Positions 46,932 to 59,392 of a stretch of 64,000 nucleotides of DNA are shown here, in pieces. Source of the stretch: Lingula anatina (Eukaryota > Brachiopoda > Lingulata > Lingulida > Lingulidae); NCBI RefSeq assembly GCF_001039355.2, contig NW_019773614.1, positions 593,141-657,140 of the forward strand, read 5' to 3'. Under the pieces are notes generated by a model. It made no database searches. It was given only the letters and a program-made list of their open reading frames with translations, and was not told the origin of the DNA. Within the stretch, counting starts at the first letter, position 1. Each line of letters starts with the position of its first letter. The position numbers and the translations under genes are program-made.

Positions 46932-48689
46932 ATGCCGTACATTCAGAAGATGTGTTTGTCTTCTGTTTCTGTTGTTTTTGTTTCTCTAACAGTTGCTTGT
47001 GTTTTCTCGTTTGCTTTGGCAGACGCACAGTTTCCAAGGTAAGTAGCACTCGAGCTCTGCTTTGTGTTATTAGGTGCTGATAAATCACGTTCTACAGTTC
47101 GTGGAAGTAACCAAAATGTTAGATTTTAAGATTTGTGTTTACGTGTTCAAGGCGTACATGTGGCTTCGTTTAATCTAGGGTCCAGCGTTCAGTCCTAGAT
47201 TTCATCAACTGATTCTGTCATTTTCTGTGACATTTTGTGGCGGATTGCTGTCAGTTTCCAGACTTCGCACTGCTGAAATTATTGAAAAAGACAGCTGCTG
47301 AACCAACTGATGGGTTTTTTTAATGTTAGAGTTCAGTTATCTCCGTATGCGTTGTTCACATAAAGTAGGCCTATTTCTGTTATTTACCCAAACATTTCAT
47401 TATTTAACTATAGATTGCAAATACCTGTCAATCACCATCCAGTTGTCATTTAGTAATTTAGTGTAATAGTCCTTGAAATATATAGTTCAGAGTTGTTGTT
47501 TTGAAAGTGTGCTGAAAGCTTGTAAAGAGTAAAATTCACTCTGAAAAGAAAATATTTGCGATTTCTGTTAATGCAGTGTATTGTTCAAAGTACCCTTTTT
47601 TTTTGCAAGACCTGTCCTTCACTGCTAGGTGAGGATGTGAGCTTCGTGGGTGTATTTTGTAACCATTTTAAACACATTTTCCCTATAATTGCTTACAAAA
47701 TTGTTATAACGTTCCATTGTTCAAACATTATAGAGCCAGTAATGTCCATAAGTTTTGTGTTTTAAAGTCTGCATTGCTAATTAAATTGCAGTTTCTTCAG
47801 TTTAAATGATAAGGTACTGTAGAAAGTGGCAGTGTAGTGAATACAGAAGTCATGTTATTACTGCTGACAGCTCAGTTCAGAGGACGTCTTGGACTTCTTC
47901 CTCTTTGACAGGTGATAAATGGATAAATCACTTGCCTAGGGTCCATTACAGAGACACGGTCTGCTTGCTAATAGCCCAGGACAAGTTATACTGCAATGAA
48001 ATTTTCTTGTAAATTTATAGATTTTTTTTTCTTTTTTTTTTTTTGTTCTTATCATACTTATTTGCTTCTTGGGTGTTTGATAATAATTTATTTTCACATC
48101 TTGCTTTTTAAGCATTTCTTCCAGTTTTAAAAATTCCCCTCTACTATATTTATGTTGCTAAAAATACTAATGGATATTTGACAAGTTAATTCTTTTTTTT
48201 CACATCAATTACATTTTTGGAAAATTATATCTTAATTTTTTCTGCTATGGTTGTTATGAATGTGCCATGAGGCCCCAGACTTTTTCTCAAATTCAATAAC
48301 AATTGCACTCACTCATGAGTGAATGGAGTATTAGAACCATGTGCCATCTCAAAATTTAATTAACCTTTTGACACAAGCGGTTGATTTTCCAATTTTTTCA
48401 ACCTGTCTAGCACAAGGCTCATTGTTAATGTGAATCACCTAACTTCATTGATGTCAAAATTCAGTTACGTTTGCAACAAAATTTACCTGTTGAATGGCTT
48501 TGATAGTACTGTAAATGATTTTAAGTTATTTCACTGTTGTTATCTTCCCTAACAAAGGAGATTATATGATTTTACTGGTGTTGGGTCCAATGGTTTGCTT
48601 GTCTGTCTAGTAGTGAATATGATATCCCAAAATGCTCTTTACAAATTTGGATGAAATTTTCAGAAAAAAAATTGCACTTCAGAAGGCAA

Positions 48690-48734
<45 letters not shown>

Positions 48735-49233
48735 TGCAATTTTCATGTGATATCTGTTGTTTTTGTGTTAATCATTGGCTGAGATTTGTGATCTAGGGCT
48801 GTTCACTATTTATGATTTGGTCCAGGCAGCAACAACAGAGCTATGAGAAACACTGTTATACAGTTATGTAATATTCTTAACTCCAACAGTTATTATACCA
48901 GAACATTTTAAGATAGAATAATTGCATTATTCCATTCTTTTTAGACAGATATTGAATAGGCATCAAGGAATACTGAGTACTTTAAAATGGCATTCATATT
49001 GCAGGGGTTGACCAGGTTAAGGGAAAAAAGCAGACTGACGCAATTTGGAGGTTTGAGCTCATAACTTGCCCTTTTTTTTCAGTGGACCCCATGTGTGTCG
49101 TTCTCAGACCCCTGAATCTCCATGTTGCCCAGGGTGGTCCCAGATCTACTCCAAGGGACCCTGTGTGATGCGTAAGATATGATAATTGAACACTTTGCAG
49201 CATGAGATAAAAAAGAAAACATGACATGAAAAA

Positions 49234-49303
<70 letters not shown>

Positions 49304-50818
49304 GGCCCAGTTACATTAAAGATTAGACATAAAAATGCTTTGCTTACATAAATAGTACAGATCTTAAAATCAGCAATAATGTGTTTGGTGGTGGTGGTGG
49401 TGGTGGTGGTGGTGGTGTTGGGGGGGGGGGGGTGTCATAATCATGGATGCTACTATTTGCCCTTCTCTCTCTAGCTATATGTAGCTTTCCCTGTGGAGAG
49501 GGACTCTGTGTCAGACCAAATACCTGCAGATGTGTTGATGGATCAACAGCCATTACCTGTCCTTCTTCATCACCAACAACATCATCTTCGTCATTATCTA
49601 CATCTGACCAAACAGAAGGTGAGTTCACACGGTTTGTTTGATAGAGTACAGGTAAAAGAACCCAGGAAGTCAAGTGTTAAGGTCACAGTATACCTGTAAA
49701 CTGAGGTAGAAGATGTTAACTGCAGAAAGTGAAAATGTTTGATCTGTTAGACCTGTAGTAGTGCCATAGCAGAATGGTTTGTTATTTATTGGTAGTTGTA
49801 TAAAACAGATGCAGGGCAGAGGGTTGTCAGGCTTTTACTATAGATAAATTGCAAAATTATTCAAAGTAACACATCTCAAAGCAAAATTGTGACAAAAAAG
49901 TTTTTTTCTTTGTATTTTTCTTTTATTAATTCATTGTTTAATTAATGTGTTTATCTATTGCTACATGTTTATCTCAACAATAGAAATATTTTTTCCTTCA
50001 TGTCAAATGGATGAAGTTCTGTTTTTAAGAACTGTTAATGCTTACTTAGTGCCTGAAATGGAAACTAGTATGGTATCAAACAGCAATAGTTTCTAACATG
50101 TTAATTACCAGAAATATGACTTTTGTTTCTGAGTCAAACACGGATCCACTGATAATTGAAGCATGCAGCTATCTATGACAGTTCGGGGCCATAAAAAGTT
50201 TTCAAAGTAACTAAAGATTTATTTGTGTGGTAAAAAAGGGAAAAGGCAGAATGTAGTGAACTGCTGCACTTACAAACAACAGAAGAGAAGGAGACTACAG
50301 AATTTGTTTCATTCTATAAAACTGTAAAATGGACATAAACACTTGACAAAGCCATTTAGAGGGAAGCCAGAGAAGCCAGGGAAGGAAACCACCAGATCCT
50401 ATTTTCACTATGTTTTATTGTTAAATGCCCAAGAGCACTTGACCTAAAGTTGACCCTGTCCATTTTTCAAGCTGACCTTTCTGGAATTTCCTATCAACAG
50501 GTGGTCAGACACTTACTGGTATCAGAAGCCTTTCTCTGCATACCTATCAGTTGGAAATTAGGGTGTTTAATTTTTTTCTGATGCTTGATTTCTGCCTTGT
50601 GTTAATTATCTTTTGTTATATATGTTTTTTTAGATTATTTACTAGGTAAAGAATTATAAAACTTATGTTTGCTGTTTGCATTTCAAAAGCTTTAATGTGA
50701 TATAACAATTAATGGCTCAGCTCGTGTTTTCACCTTTGAACACATATCCAACATTTTGTGTAGAAGAAATTCCCATGCATTCTTTGAAACAATACATTGT
50801 ATAAGAAAAATGTACTTT

Positions 50819-50853
<35 letters not shown>

Positions 50854-53129
50854 AGTNGCTAAGCGAAACCGAATTACACGTTTAAAATTTCAGGTTTAAC
50901 TTTCTGTTTTGAACACTCGCTCATGCGCCGCACAGGAAATCTTAAAATACCAACAAAAATTTGTGACGACAAATGCAACTCTAAAGACATTCCAGCATTC
51001 TTGAGAAGTGTAAGATGGCAAAATAAGTTTGTTTCCTAATGTTGTAGTGAGTGGTGACCTCCAAATACGTTTGGTGCAATCGCTAAAGTAATCAACAAGC
51101 GTTCATAGATACCCGCACTTATCTGCACACATGCGCAGTTAGACTGTACAGGTGTCGATTCCGGTAAGTTATCCGGATCGCGCTTAGAAATCCACCTCGC
51201 TTGCAGGATTTTGAAAATGAGCATTACAAAAATTCTCTTGCGTTCACACTACTGCATTTATTCGAATGCATTGTGACCTAATTCGCAATTTATCCGGATA
51301 ACTGAGCGTAGTGTGAATGGGGTATATGACAGTTCAGGGCCATAAAAAGTTTTTCAAAGTAACTAAAGATTTATTTGTGTGGTAAAAAAGGGAAAAGGCA
51401 GAATGTAGTGGACTGCTGCACTTACAAACAACAGAAGAGAAAGAGACTACAGAATTTGTTTCATTCTATAAAACTGTAAAATGGACATAAACACTTGACA
51501 AAGCCATTTGTGTTGTTAAGCCATTTAGAGGGAAGCCAGAGAAGCCAGGGAAGGAAACCACCAGATCCTATTTTCACTGGGTTTTATTGTTAAATGCCCA
51601 AGAGCACTTGACCTAAAGTTGACCCTGTCCATTTTTCAAGCTGACCTTTCTGGAATTTCCTATCAACAGGTGGTCAGACACTTACTGGTATCAGAAGCCT
51701 TTCTCTGCATACCTATCAGTTGGAAATTAGGGTGTTTAATTTTTTTCTGATGCTTGATTTCTGCCTTGTGTTAATTATCTTTTGTTATATATGCTTTTTT
51801 AGATTTTTTTACTAGGTAAAGAATTATAAAACTTATGTTTGCATTTCAAAAGCTTTAATGTGATATAACAGTTAATGGCTCAGCTCGTGTTTTCACCTTT
51901 GAACACATATCCAACATTTTGTGTAGAAGAAATTCCCATGCATTCTTTGAAACAATACATTGTATAAGAAAAATGTACTTTCAGACAAAAAAAGAAAAAA
52001 AAAAAAAAAAAAAAAAAAACGGAATAGTCAGACTCTGGTATTCACTTGGCATCTAGTGCATGGACTATTTTGACAGTCTGACATTTTTGACAAGTGAGCT
52101 GAAGTATTTGATAACATTACACTTCAGCAAACCCCTTATTTCAGTATATATATAAATATTGCATGTTGTATGACATCTTCCACTGGAGGCTGCCATTTCA
52201 CACTGAGACCCCAATGTTGTGGGTTTAAAGTGGAGGGAGGTTGTGACTTTCAGATGTGTTTAACAGTGAAAAGAACTGGAAAAACAATTCACCATTTTTA
52301 AATATAAACAGTGATTGTATATTGCCATTTGGCTTATTTATGTAAGAAAATAAAGATACTAAAATTGAATAAAAGAAAAACAGGATACTGAGTGGTTCAA
52401 CAAAAAAAAAAAAAAAAAAAAAAAAATTACCCTTCTGAATTTCTGTCACCTCATACTAACAGCTATAAAGATTTTATTCGACAATCAAGATTTTTGATAA
52501 CAGTTTTCAAATATTTGTATGGTTTATAGTTTCAGATTCCAGAGCTGCCAATTATTTGCAAACATCTCAAGGACAATTTCAGCCAACACGAGTAAAGGAA
52601 CAAGAAAAGCCCTCCATCTTAACTCGGGCATCTTCAAGGCAACTGCCACAAGTGTTACTGGCATCTTGGCAGCAACAAAAACCACCTTCATACGGACAAC
52701 CATCTCAACCACTTCAGCCAGCACAACCTGCCAATACTCAACAATGGCCACTTCCTCAGCAGACACAGTTTCAGAGACAACAGTGGCAACCCTCACAATT
52801 TCCCAGTCAGCAGTCACACCTAACACAATCAGTGGGTCAGCAATCTCAACCAGCACAATTGCCCAGTCAGCTGTCACACCTAACACAATCACAAACATGT
52901 GACACCCTTAAGTGCAGCCAGAAATGTATCACAGTAGGAAACACACCACAGTGTGTATGTTTGGAGGGTTTTTTACTCACAAGTAATGGACATACATGTA
53001 TAGGTAATTTAATATTATAAATCATGACAAAGAATTCTTTGGGTAGTATACTGTTTTCTAAGATTTTATTGTAATATAAGTAATTTTTCCATTTCACTTT
53101 GTGCACTAAAGCATTAAAAAAGAAATAAG

Positions 53130-53184
<55 letters not shown>

Positions 53185-56100
53185 CATTATCAGACCAGGA
53201 TGAATGTGCTGGGGCTCACCACTGCCAGGAGAGCTGTGAAAACACTCCGGGAAGCTTCATTTGTACGTGTCATGCTGGCTTTACTCTGGAGGCAGACGGG
53301 AGAACATGTCGACCCATTGGAGATGTTTGTAAGTCTGACATTGTGTTGGGTGTGACAGTGTGTTAGGTGTGACAGTGTGGGGTGTTACATGTGTTAGGTG
53401 TGACAGTGTGGGGTGTTACCCTGTGTTAATTGGTTGTTGCTTTTGTTAATGGTGACAAGTTTACCTGGATGTTACTGTTAGTAAGTTGAAGAAATCTTCT
53501 TAGCTGATACATATATCTAGTCTGTTTGATATGGGAATAATATTTTATTTCCAGCAAGCAGTTCTTGCAGTGGAGACGGGCAGACATCTGGCAATTGTAA
53601 CAACCAAAAAGAAGTACGAACTCCACAATTCAACTATCCCATCAAACCTTCAGATGATACTACAAACATCTTTGGAGGCATGCATCACCGGAGCAATGGG
53701 GGTCTTGAAACCAAGGTCGCCCCTGACCCCAAGGTCAATGTCAAGGTCACTCCACCCACCCGAGCTCAAGCAGACATCCCCTACTGGGCCAGTTACACAG
53801 GATCAGGATATTCAAATTACTACCAGCCTAGTTTCAGCAGTAATCCCTTTATTAGATTTTCTTCCTACAGGACCATGGCTCAGCCATCTTTGTTCAGTCA
53901 GAACCCAAGTATGGAGCAGGCCTTCCAGGAGTACATGGGTCCAGGCATCACCTCACCTTGCACCTCTGGAGGGTGCCTGAGTCAGGGACAGAGTTCTCAG
54001 TATAACCCAACCCCAAACTTCCAGTCTTTTAACCCTCAAAGAAACTATGCCAACCAGCAACAGCCCTGTTACCAAGGTAACTGTCAGCAGGGTCCTGGGT
54101 TTCCATGGCAACCCCAGGGAAAGCCTGCTGCCACAATGAACCAACAGGTCATATACAGTCAGGCCTCCATGCCACAGCTGACGCCAGGGGCAAGGAACAA
54201 TGCATGGCAACCTCAGTCACAGGGGTCAGTAGGTCAAGGTCAGCCATGTTATGGGGTCAGTTGTGGGTCAGCAGTTGGTCCAGTTGTGCCCCAGCCCTGT
54301 ACCAGTGACTGCAGTGGCCAGGCTGTGTTGCCGTGGCAACAGGTACCCTGTGTGTCAAACTGTGGTCCCGTAGCCTGGCAGCAGACGGTACCAGTGGCAC
54401 CTCAACCTGTCCCACCTCAGCCATGTGTGGGCTCTGACTGCTTTCCTAAGATGCCAGATAAGATGATGCCTCCTTGCATAGGCTCAGGCTGCCAGAAGAA
54501 GACCATAGCAGCATCAGTACCTCAGGCTCCACAACCATGTCAGACTACAGACTGTGTTCAGTCAGGTCCTGTAATGACACCACCATGTCAAGACTCTGGA
54601 TGTATTCAGCCTAGTGGAGTACAGCAGCCCTGTCTGGTCCCAGATTGCATTCAGCAGGCTGCAATGGTTCCACAGCCTTGTCAAGACACTGACTGCTTAC
54701 CCCCTGGGGCAGTGCTGCAGCAGCCATTTTGGCCACAGGCTCCTGGGATATCATCAGTACAGTCTGTGCCCTGTGTGTCTACAGTAAGCTGTAACCTGCC
54801 TTGGCCCTGGCAGGTTTTCTCTAATGGTGGTCAGAAAACACAAACCCCAGGTAAACCACAAAGACCTGACACCTCAAGTCAGCCATGTAAGGGTGGGAAC
54901 TGTGGCAGCAATGTACCGCAGGGACCTCTACAACCAAGACAGCCTACACCCCAAGTTGTACGTCAGCCTCGTCCCCAGTCTCGCCAGCCAGTGAGAACGA
55001 CCACAACAACACCAGCTCCGCCACAGTTCCAAAGTCGTCCCCAGGCACCAAATGTGGTGTGTCCTCGAGGATGGGTGATGAGAGGAGGTCGTTGTGAGCA
55101 GCGTCGCCATGGGAGACCAGAAAGGCCGACCAGTAGGGAGTGCAGTCCACAGTGCGCCAATGGAGGTTCCTGTGTAGACGGCAGATGTGTGTGTCGACCT
55201 GGGGTGACTGGAAAGACTTGTAAAACAGGTGCAGTGTTGATTAGTAGTCTTAACTTTGATTGAATGGTCTGGAAATCTATACTTCACAACTGAATTAGCT
55301 TTTCTTAAACTTGTGGCTACTGCCAGTACCAGTGTCATAACATGATTTGTTTTATTGCATTCAGATATCAGTGAGTGTGAGGAGAGGCGTGGGTATTGCC
55401 AGTACCAGTGTCATAACATGATTTGTTTTATTTAGATATCAATGAGTGTGAGGAGAGGCGTGGGTATTGTCAGTACCAGTGTCGTAACACATTTGGCAGC
55501 TTCATGTGCACGTGCCCCTCTGGTTACACTCTCAATGCTGACAGGAGATCCTGCAAACGTGAGTGAAAAAGATTATTCTGAAAATATTTCATAGTGCATA
55601 AATTTCATCCATTTTGCTTTGACAAGTTTTATACTTACCAATTATTTTATTTTGTTATTTACTTCCTCATTTTTGAAGAATTAAAGCAAGTCTTGTAGTC
55701 ATAACAGAAATTGTAAGTTACATTTCATTACCTGTTTTAGTACCACCTCAATGTTTTGAACTTCAAAGCTTGGGTTATTCTTGCTGACAACTGTATAATT
55801 TGATATGAGAAATGTGTTTTGTAATTCATGATATTTGTCAATTGTTTTGCCTAGCTATTGGTTGCATGCCAGACTGTATGAATGGTGGAACTTGCAGACA
55901 GGGACGCTGTTACTGTAGACCAGGATTTAGAGGAGACAGCTGTCAAGATGGTAAGGCACATCTCAACACAATGGCTTCCCTAACACAATCCGGTCATGCA
56001 TCAACATATTTTGTTGGTTTGTTAATTAGTGGCCTAACTCAAAAAATTACTCAACGATTGTTGTAGAAATATTATGATATGTTAAAAATGGACTTTCTTA

Positions 56101-58139
56101 GAATCAGTTTGATTTTAGAGGTGATCCATAATAAATAATGTTAAGAAATGAGCTTCCCTTGATAGAGGTCTGAACCCTCCAAGTGCTTTACTTGTATATA
56201 AATATATTATAAATGAAATGTGCTGAGTAATTTTCTGTTTTTCCTGTCACGGTATAGACATTGATGAATGTAAGGACCATGGTGACAACCTGTGTGAGAG
56301 TATCTGCAGGAACACATATGGAAGTTACGTGTGTTTGTGTCCTCCAGGAGCCAGACTCAACTCTGACAAAAGGACATGCTCCAGTAAGTGGAACAACAAT
56401 CACATCCCAACACAATGGCTCCTCTACCACAAGCTGATCACATCCCAACACAGCGGCTTCTCTACCACAATCTGATCACATTCCAACACAATGCTTCCTC
56501 TACCACAACAATATGATCACAAAGCATGCAGGTCATGAATAGTGGGAAGGGGTGCTTGTATTTTGTTTATACTTTCTTTTTAAATTGCACAATCCATTTA
56601 AATACATGTGGGTGTAAGGTCCTAATTTTTTAAGAAAAAATGTTCTCGTTCACTTTAGCGATCCAGCCCAACACTGTTAAAAATTTCAATTTTTCAGTCT
56701 GTTTTTGAGTTCTGAATGATTTATGAAGTTACTAATGCAATTCACCAGTCTATTCTACTTGTATGAGTATCTTTCAAAAATGAGAAACATGGAACTGAAA
56801 TATCTGTACTTTCGATGTATTTTAGTTGCTTCATAGATGAATTACCACTATATATTTTGTCATTTCAGACTCGGCTTGTAGCCCTCGTTGTCAGAACAAT
56901 GGCGTCTGTGTCAATCATCGCTGTCTCTGTAAACCTGGTTACCATGGCAGAACGTGCCAATTAGGTGCGTCTCCGGGGTGTTCTTAAAAAAAAGATCAGA
57001 TCATAGTGAAATTAATCTTAAATTTTCGACCGTAATTTAAGTTTTTATTCTGAGCTGAAATAAGTCAGTATATTAATACGTAATCTTGCTTGAAGTCATT
57101 TTAACATCTTTTGAACTATTGACATTTAGATTGATATTTTACATTCATCATTGTAATTTCAGATGTGAATGAATGTGATCACTTCCGGCCCTGCAGTCAC
57201 AATTGTACCAACATTGTAGGGAGTTTTAAGTGCTACTGCCCTGGAAATCTTGTACTCGATTACGATCATCGCACGTGCGTACGACCAGAGACGGCCATTC
57301 CCGGGTCTGCCGTACTTCGTTCACAGCCCACCGGTGTCGCCTCTTGGCGGGATGATGATAAAGATAAAGATAGGGTTGACTCCGACGTTGTAGATTCCTC
57401 AGTCGACAATCCAAAAGAGAGCAAAGTCTTGACAACACCAGTATCTCCATTGTTCCCATATCTTGACGATGTTGATTCTAAACCTAACGCTTTTGTGAAT
57501 AAAGACGGCAAACTTATTGATGTCATAAACCACAGAGGCATGAAGTTTATGAAAGTGCACATGGATGATAAATCAAACCCGCAGGAGAAATTCACTGAGC
57601 TCAAGAGTGATTTTACATCTGGCAAATCACTGCCAACCAAGCAGCAAGCTCCACAGGCTCTCGTTCCTCCTCTGAATGTGGGTCTTCCAACCAATCAGGG
57701 ACAGGGATTTGATACTGTGCGGCGAGGTTATGATGCCAGGGGACCAGAGCGTGGAGACATCAGCCCTGAAGAACACTATGGTTTCCAAGACTTATGGAGG
57801 CAAACTCAGCCTACCAACCTAAAAACTGGCGATTCAGAACAGTCACAAAATGGCCAACAAAATCATAATGGCGGCCCACCTCCCAGTAACTTGCCCACTA
57901 TAGTTAAATCTCAAGGAAACATGTTCAAGCCACCTTTTTCAAAATCAACTCACATAGATGAACACGATGGCTCCGTGATGACCAAAGAAGACATGGGTGA
58001 CGAGACAGTTATCAAGCGTGTCATACCCGGCCAGGCTGTTATCACCTATAAGATAATACGTGAGGGAGATGTGGAGGTGGAGTATGTTGATAAGGACAGA
58101 GGTCCTGGTAACGTGCTGCCTCCTGGTGGTGATATATAG
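46932..58139 (+). CDS. Secreted fibrillin-like EGF matrix protein with PC-x-C array
   Basis: Eleven exons, complete, 1344 residues: 46932-47038, 49083-49171, 49475-49618, 52536-53003, 53194-53328, 53555-55228, 55436-55558, 55855-55950, 56258-56383, 56869-56964, 57163-58139 (TAG). Phases agree. Exon 1 encodes a signal peptide with likely cleavage after FALA. Exons 2-3 encode a Cys-rich segment (CCPGW, then CVMPICSFPCGEGLCVRPNT) that matches the N-terminal unique region and first EGF of fibrillins. Exon 4 is Gln/Pro-rich and ends in an atypical EGF; exon 5 is a calcium-binding EGF (DQDEC). Exon 6 is a 1.67-kb Pro/Gln linker with the Cys array and an EGF. Exons 7-11 alternate calcium-binding EGFs (DINEC, DIDEC, DVNEC) with plain EGFs. 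A ~280-residue low-complexity tail contains an RGD. Probably an extracellular matrix component; no TB domain is seen, so it is not a true fibrillin. Confidence 0.88.
48692..48733. repeat. (ATA)n microsatellite
   Basis: A trinucleotide run in the first intron of the matrix-protein gene. Confidence 0.85.
49237..49432. repeat. (GT)n(GA)n, (GGT)n and G-run cluster
   Basis: A GT run followed directly by a GA run ends near 49301; a GGT run and a poly-G tract follow at about 49388-49432. Both are in the short intron before the exon at 49475, so intron length is probably variable. Confidence 0.85.
50170..50855. repeat. 0.7-kb duplicated intron segment, copy A
   Basis: Matches 51327-52018 in order and orientation with only scattered differences, for example 15 bases near 51511 (TTGTGTTGTTAAGCC) missing in this copy. 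Ends in a poly-A tract followed by the N at 50857. Confidence 0.9.
50857..50857. other. Single-N assembly gap
   Basis: Lies just after a ~30-base poly-A tract at the end of duplicated copy A and before an incomplete inverted-repeat element. Confidence 0.9.
50858..51323. mobile_element. MITE, left end lost in the gap
   Basis: The right end reads AGTGTGAATGGGG then TA, the same tip as the elements at 1778 and 9149. Copy A of the surrounding intron has the uninterrupted text CTATCTATGACAG where this element joins TATGACAG, so copy A is the empty site. Interior sequence is unlike the other two elements, so only the tips are shared. Confidence 0.65.
51327..52018. repeat. 0.7-kb duplicated intron segment, copy B
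   Basis: Second copy of the segment at 50170, adjoining the element at its left. Ends in a similar poly-A tract and continues into the intron that leads to the exon at 52536. Confidence 0.9.
53128..53183. repeat. (TTA)n microsatellite
   Basis: A trinucleotide run that ends about ten bases before the acceptor of the exon at 53194, so it occupies the polypyrimidine-tract region. Confidence 0.85.
53333..53432. repeat. GTGTTAGGTGTGACAGTGTG minisatellite
   Basis: Three to four imperfect units just after the donor of the exon ending at 53328. Confidence 0.75.
53953..54905 (+). other. Array of 13 Pro-Cys-x(3-5)-Cys mini-motifs
   Basis: Inside exon 6 of the matrix-protein gene. Motifs such as PCTSGGC, PCYQGNC, PCYGVSC, PCVGSDC, PCIGSGC, PCQTTDC, PCQDSGC, PCLVPDC, PCQDTDC and PCKGGNC are separated by Gln/Pro-rich spacers. 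Most have four residues between the cysteines; two have three and one has five. Each pair could form a small disulfide loop or make links between chains. I know no named domain with this pattern. Confidence 0.85.
55318..55435 (+). repeat. Tandem copies of acceptor plus exon start in the matrix-protein gene
   Basis: The start of the exon at 55436 (ATATCAATGAGTGTGAGGAG) is preceded by a copy at 55365 with its own CAG acceptor, unit length 71 bp, and by a fragment at 55318. The upstream copy runs into a stop with no donor. Same arrangement as at 42975-43297. Confidence 0.9.
56393..56530. repeat. About 50-bp minisatellite
   Basis: Three imperfect units with TGATCACATCCCAACACA and CTCTACCACAA, right after the donor at 56384. 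Confidence 0.8.
57750..57758 (+). other. RGD tripeptide in the matrix-protein tail
   Basis: CGT GGA GAC in frame within PERGDISPEE in the C-terminal tail. RGD is the classic integrin-binding motif; accessibility is an inference from the low-complexity context. Confidence 0.6.
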
Positions 58140-59392
58140 CGCATTGAATATAAATAGTTCTCATGATCGTTAGATATTGGAGACAAAATACCATTTCATA
58201 CTTACCCAAAAATAAGGGTTAACAGCGGCACGAATAAACCAGACTGTCTTTATAATTTTTACTTAGTAGCTCCGTGTTGAGAAAGGTGTCCTATTTGGTC
58301 CTTTTTGATAAATTGTTGAAAGTGGCTATTAAAATGCAATGAAGGAATTCCTGACAATGGTTTTGTCTGCATGCCTGACAAATTTTGGGTTGCATTTTGG
58401 ACTTGGGGAGGGGATGAAATGTTTCCGTATCTTTAAGTCTACATTCATGATCTCGAATTTAGATGGTGTGTCTTTTTAATAAACATATATACTGAATAGA
58501 TATTTTAATCGGTTGTAAAAATACAGGTTAAGAGAAAACTAGTTATATAAGTAGGTGTACTGTTTGTCCAGTAGTATGTATGATACATTGCATGTATAGT
58601 CTTATACACACGAATGTCTTTGGGCATTGCGTCACTTATTAATATAGATTGTGTCAAAGTATAAAATAATAATTTTAGAATAAAGTCCGTTTTTCATTAT
58701 CTCCAGCAGTTTTGGGTTTTGTTTTCACTTCGTATAAATATTTGTGCAGATTGTAAAGGCAACAATTGCAAAAATCCCCAAAACAGATTATGATAAAGTG
58801 AACGTGGACACGGTTTATCACAGCGAAAGAGAAAGCCGACATGATAAAAATTAAGTGGCGTTTTGCTTAATTGTCCAATGCCTAGTAATTCCTTTTTATT
58901 CTAACCGGTGCATCAAAACGCGTTTACTTTCTGTCAATTTTTGGTTGAGTTTTTTTTTTTTTTTTTGTTCGTGTGTACTTCTGATATTCGTTTTTTAACA
59001 CTCAAACCTGCATTTTTTATCTGACGTATTGAGCACCCTTTCCGTCACGAATTCTATTACATTCTATTACCACACAAATATTACGTTATTTGCCTTAAAT
59101 GAGTCGTTGAAAAATAGAATTTTATTTGTGGTTAAATTAATTTTTGTTTCAAAAATAATATTTTAATGAATTATTTATCTTATTCACACTAGCTATCTAC
59201 GAGACTAACAAAGTACGAGGAATTGATAAAGACACGTATAACTATATATCGCTTTTTTTTTAATTGACAAATCCACCCTTCTTTAGGTCTGACACAAAAT
59301 GGTAAAAGTGCAACAAATATACATCGTTAACTGTACATTGACGACCGTATTAAGCGACCTAGCAATTCAGCACATTCCACACTGAATTTTCT
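58140..59392. other. 3' untranslated and convergent intergenic region
   Basis: AATAAA at 58679-58684 is a good poly(A) signal for the matrix-protein gene. On the minus strand an AATAAA (TTTATT at 59121-59126) may serve the ankyrin gene. No gene seen. Confidence 0.65.

Noticed and set aside
49344-49673. 109-codon minus-strand frame with poly-proline
   Set aside because: It is the reverse of the (GGT)n/G tract and of a well-supported EGF exon on the plus strand.
54928-55338. 136-codon minus-strand frame
   Set aside because: Antisense shadow of the long matrix-protein exon; codon content follows from the Cys/Pro-rich plus strand.
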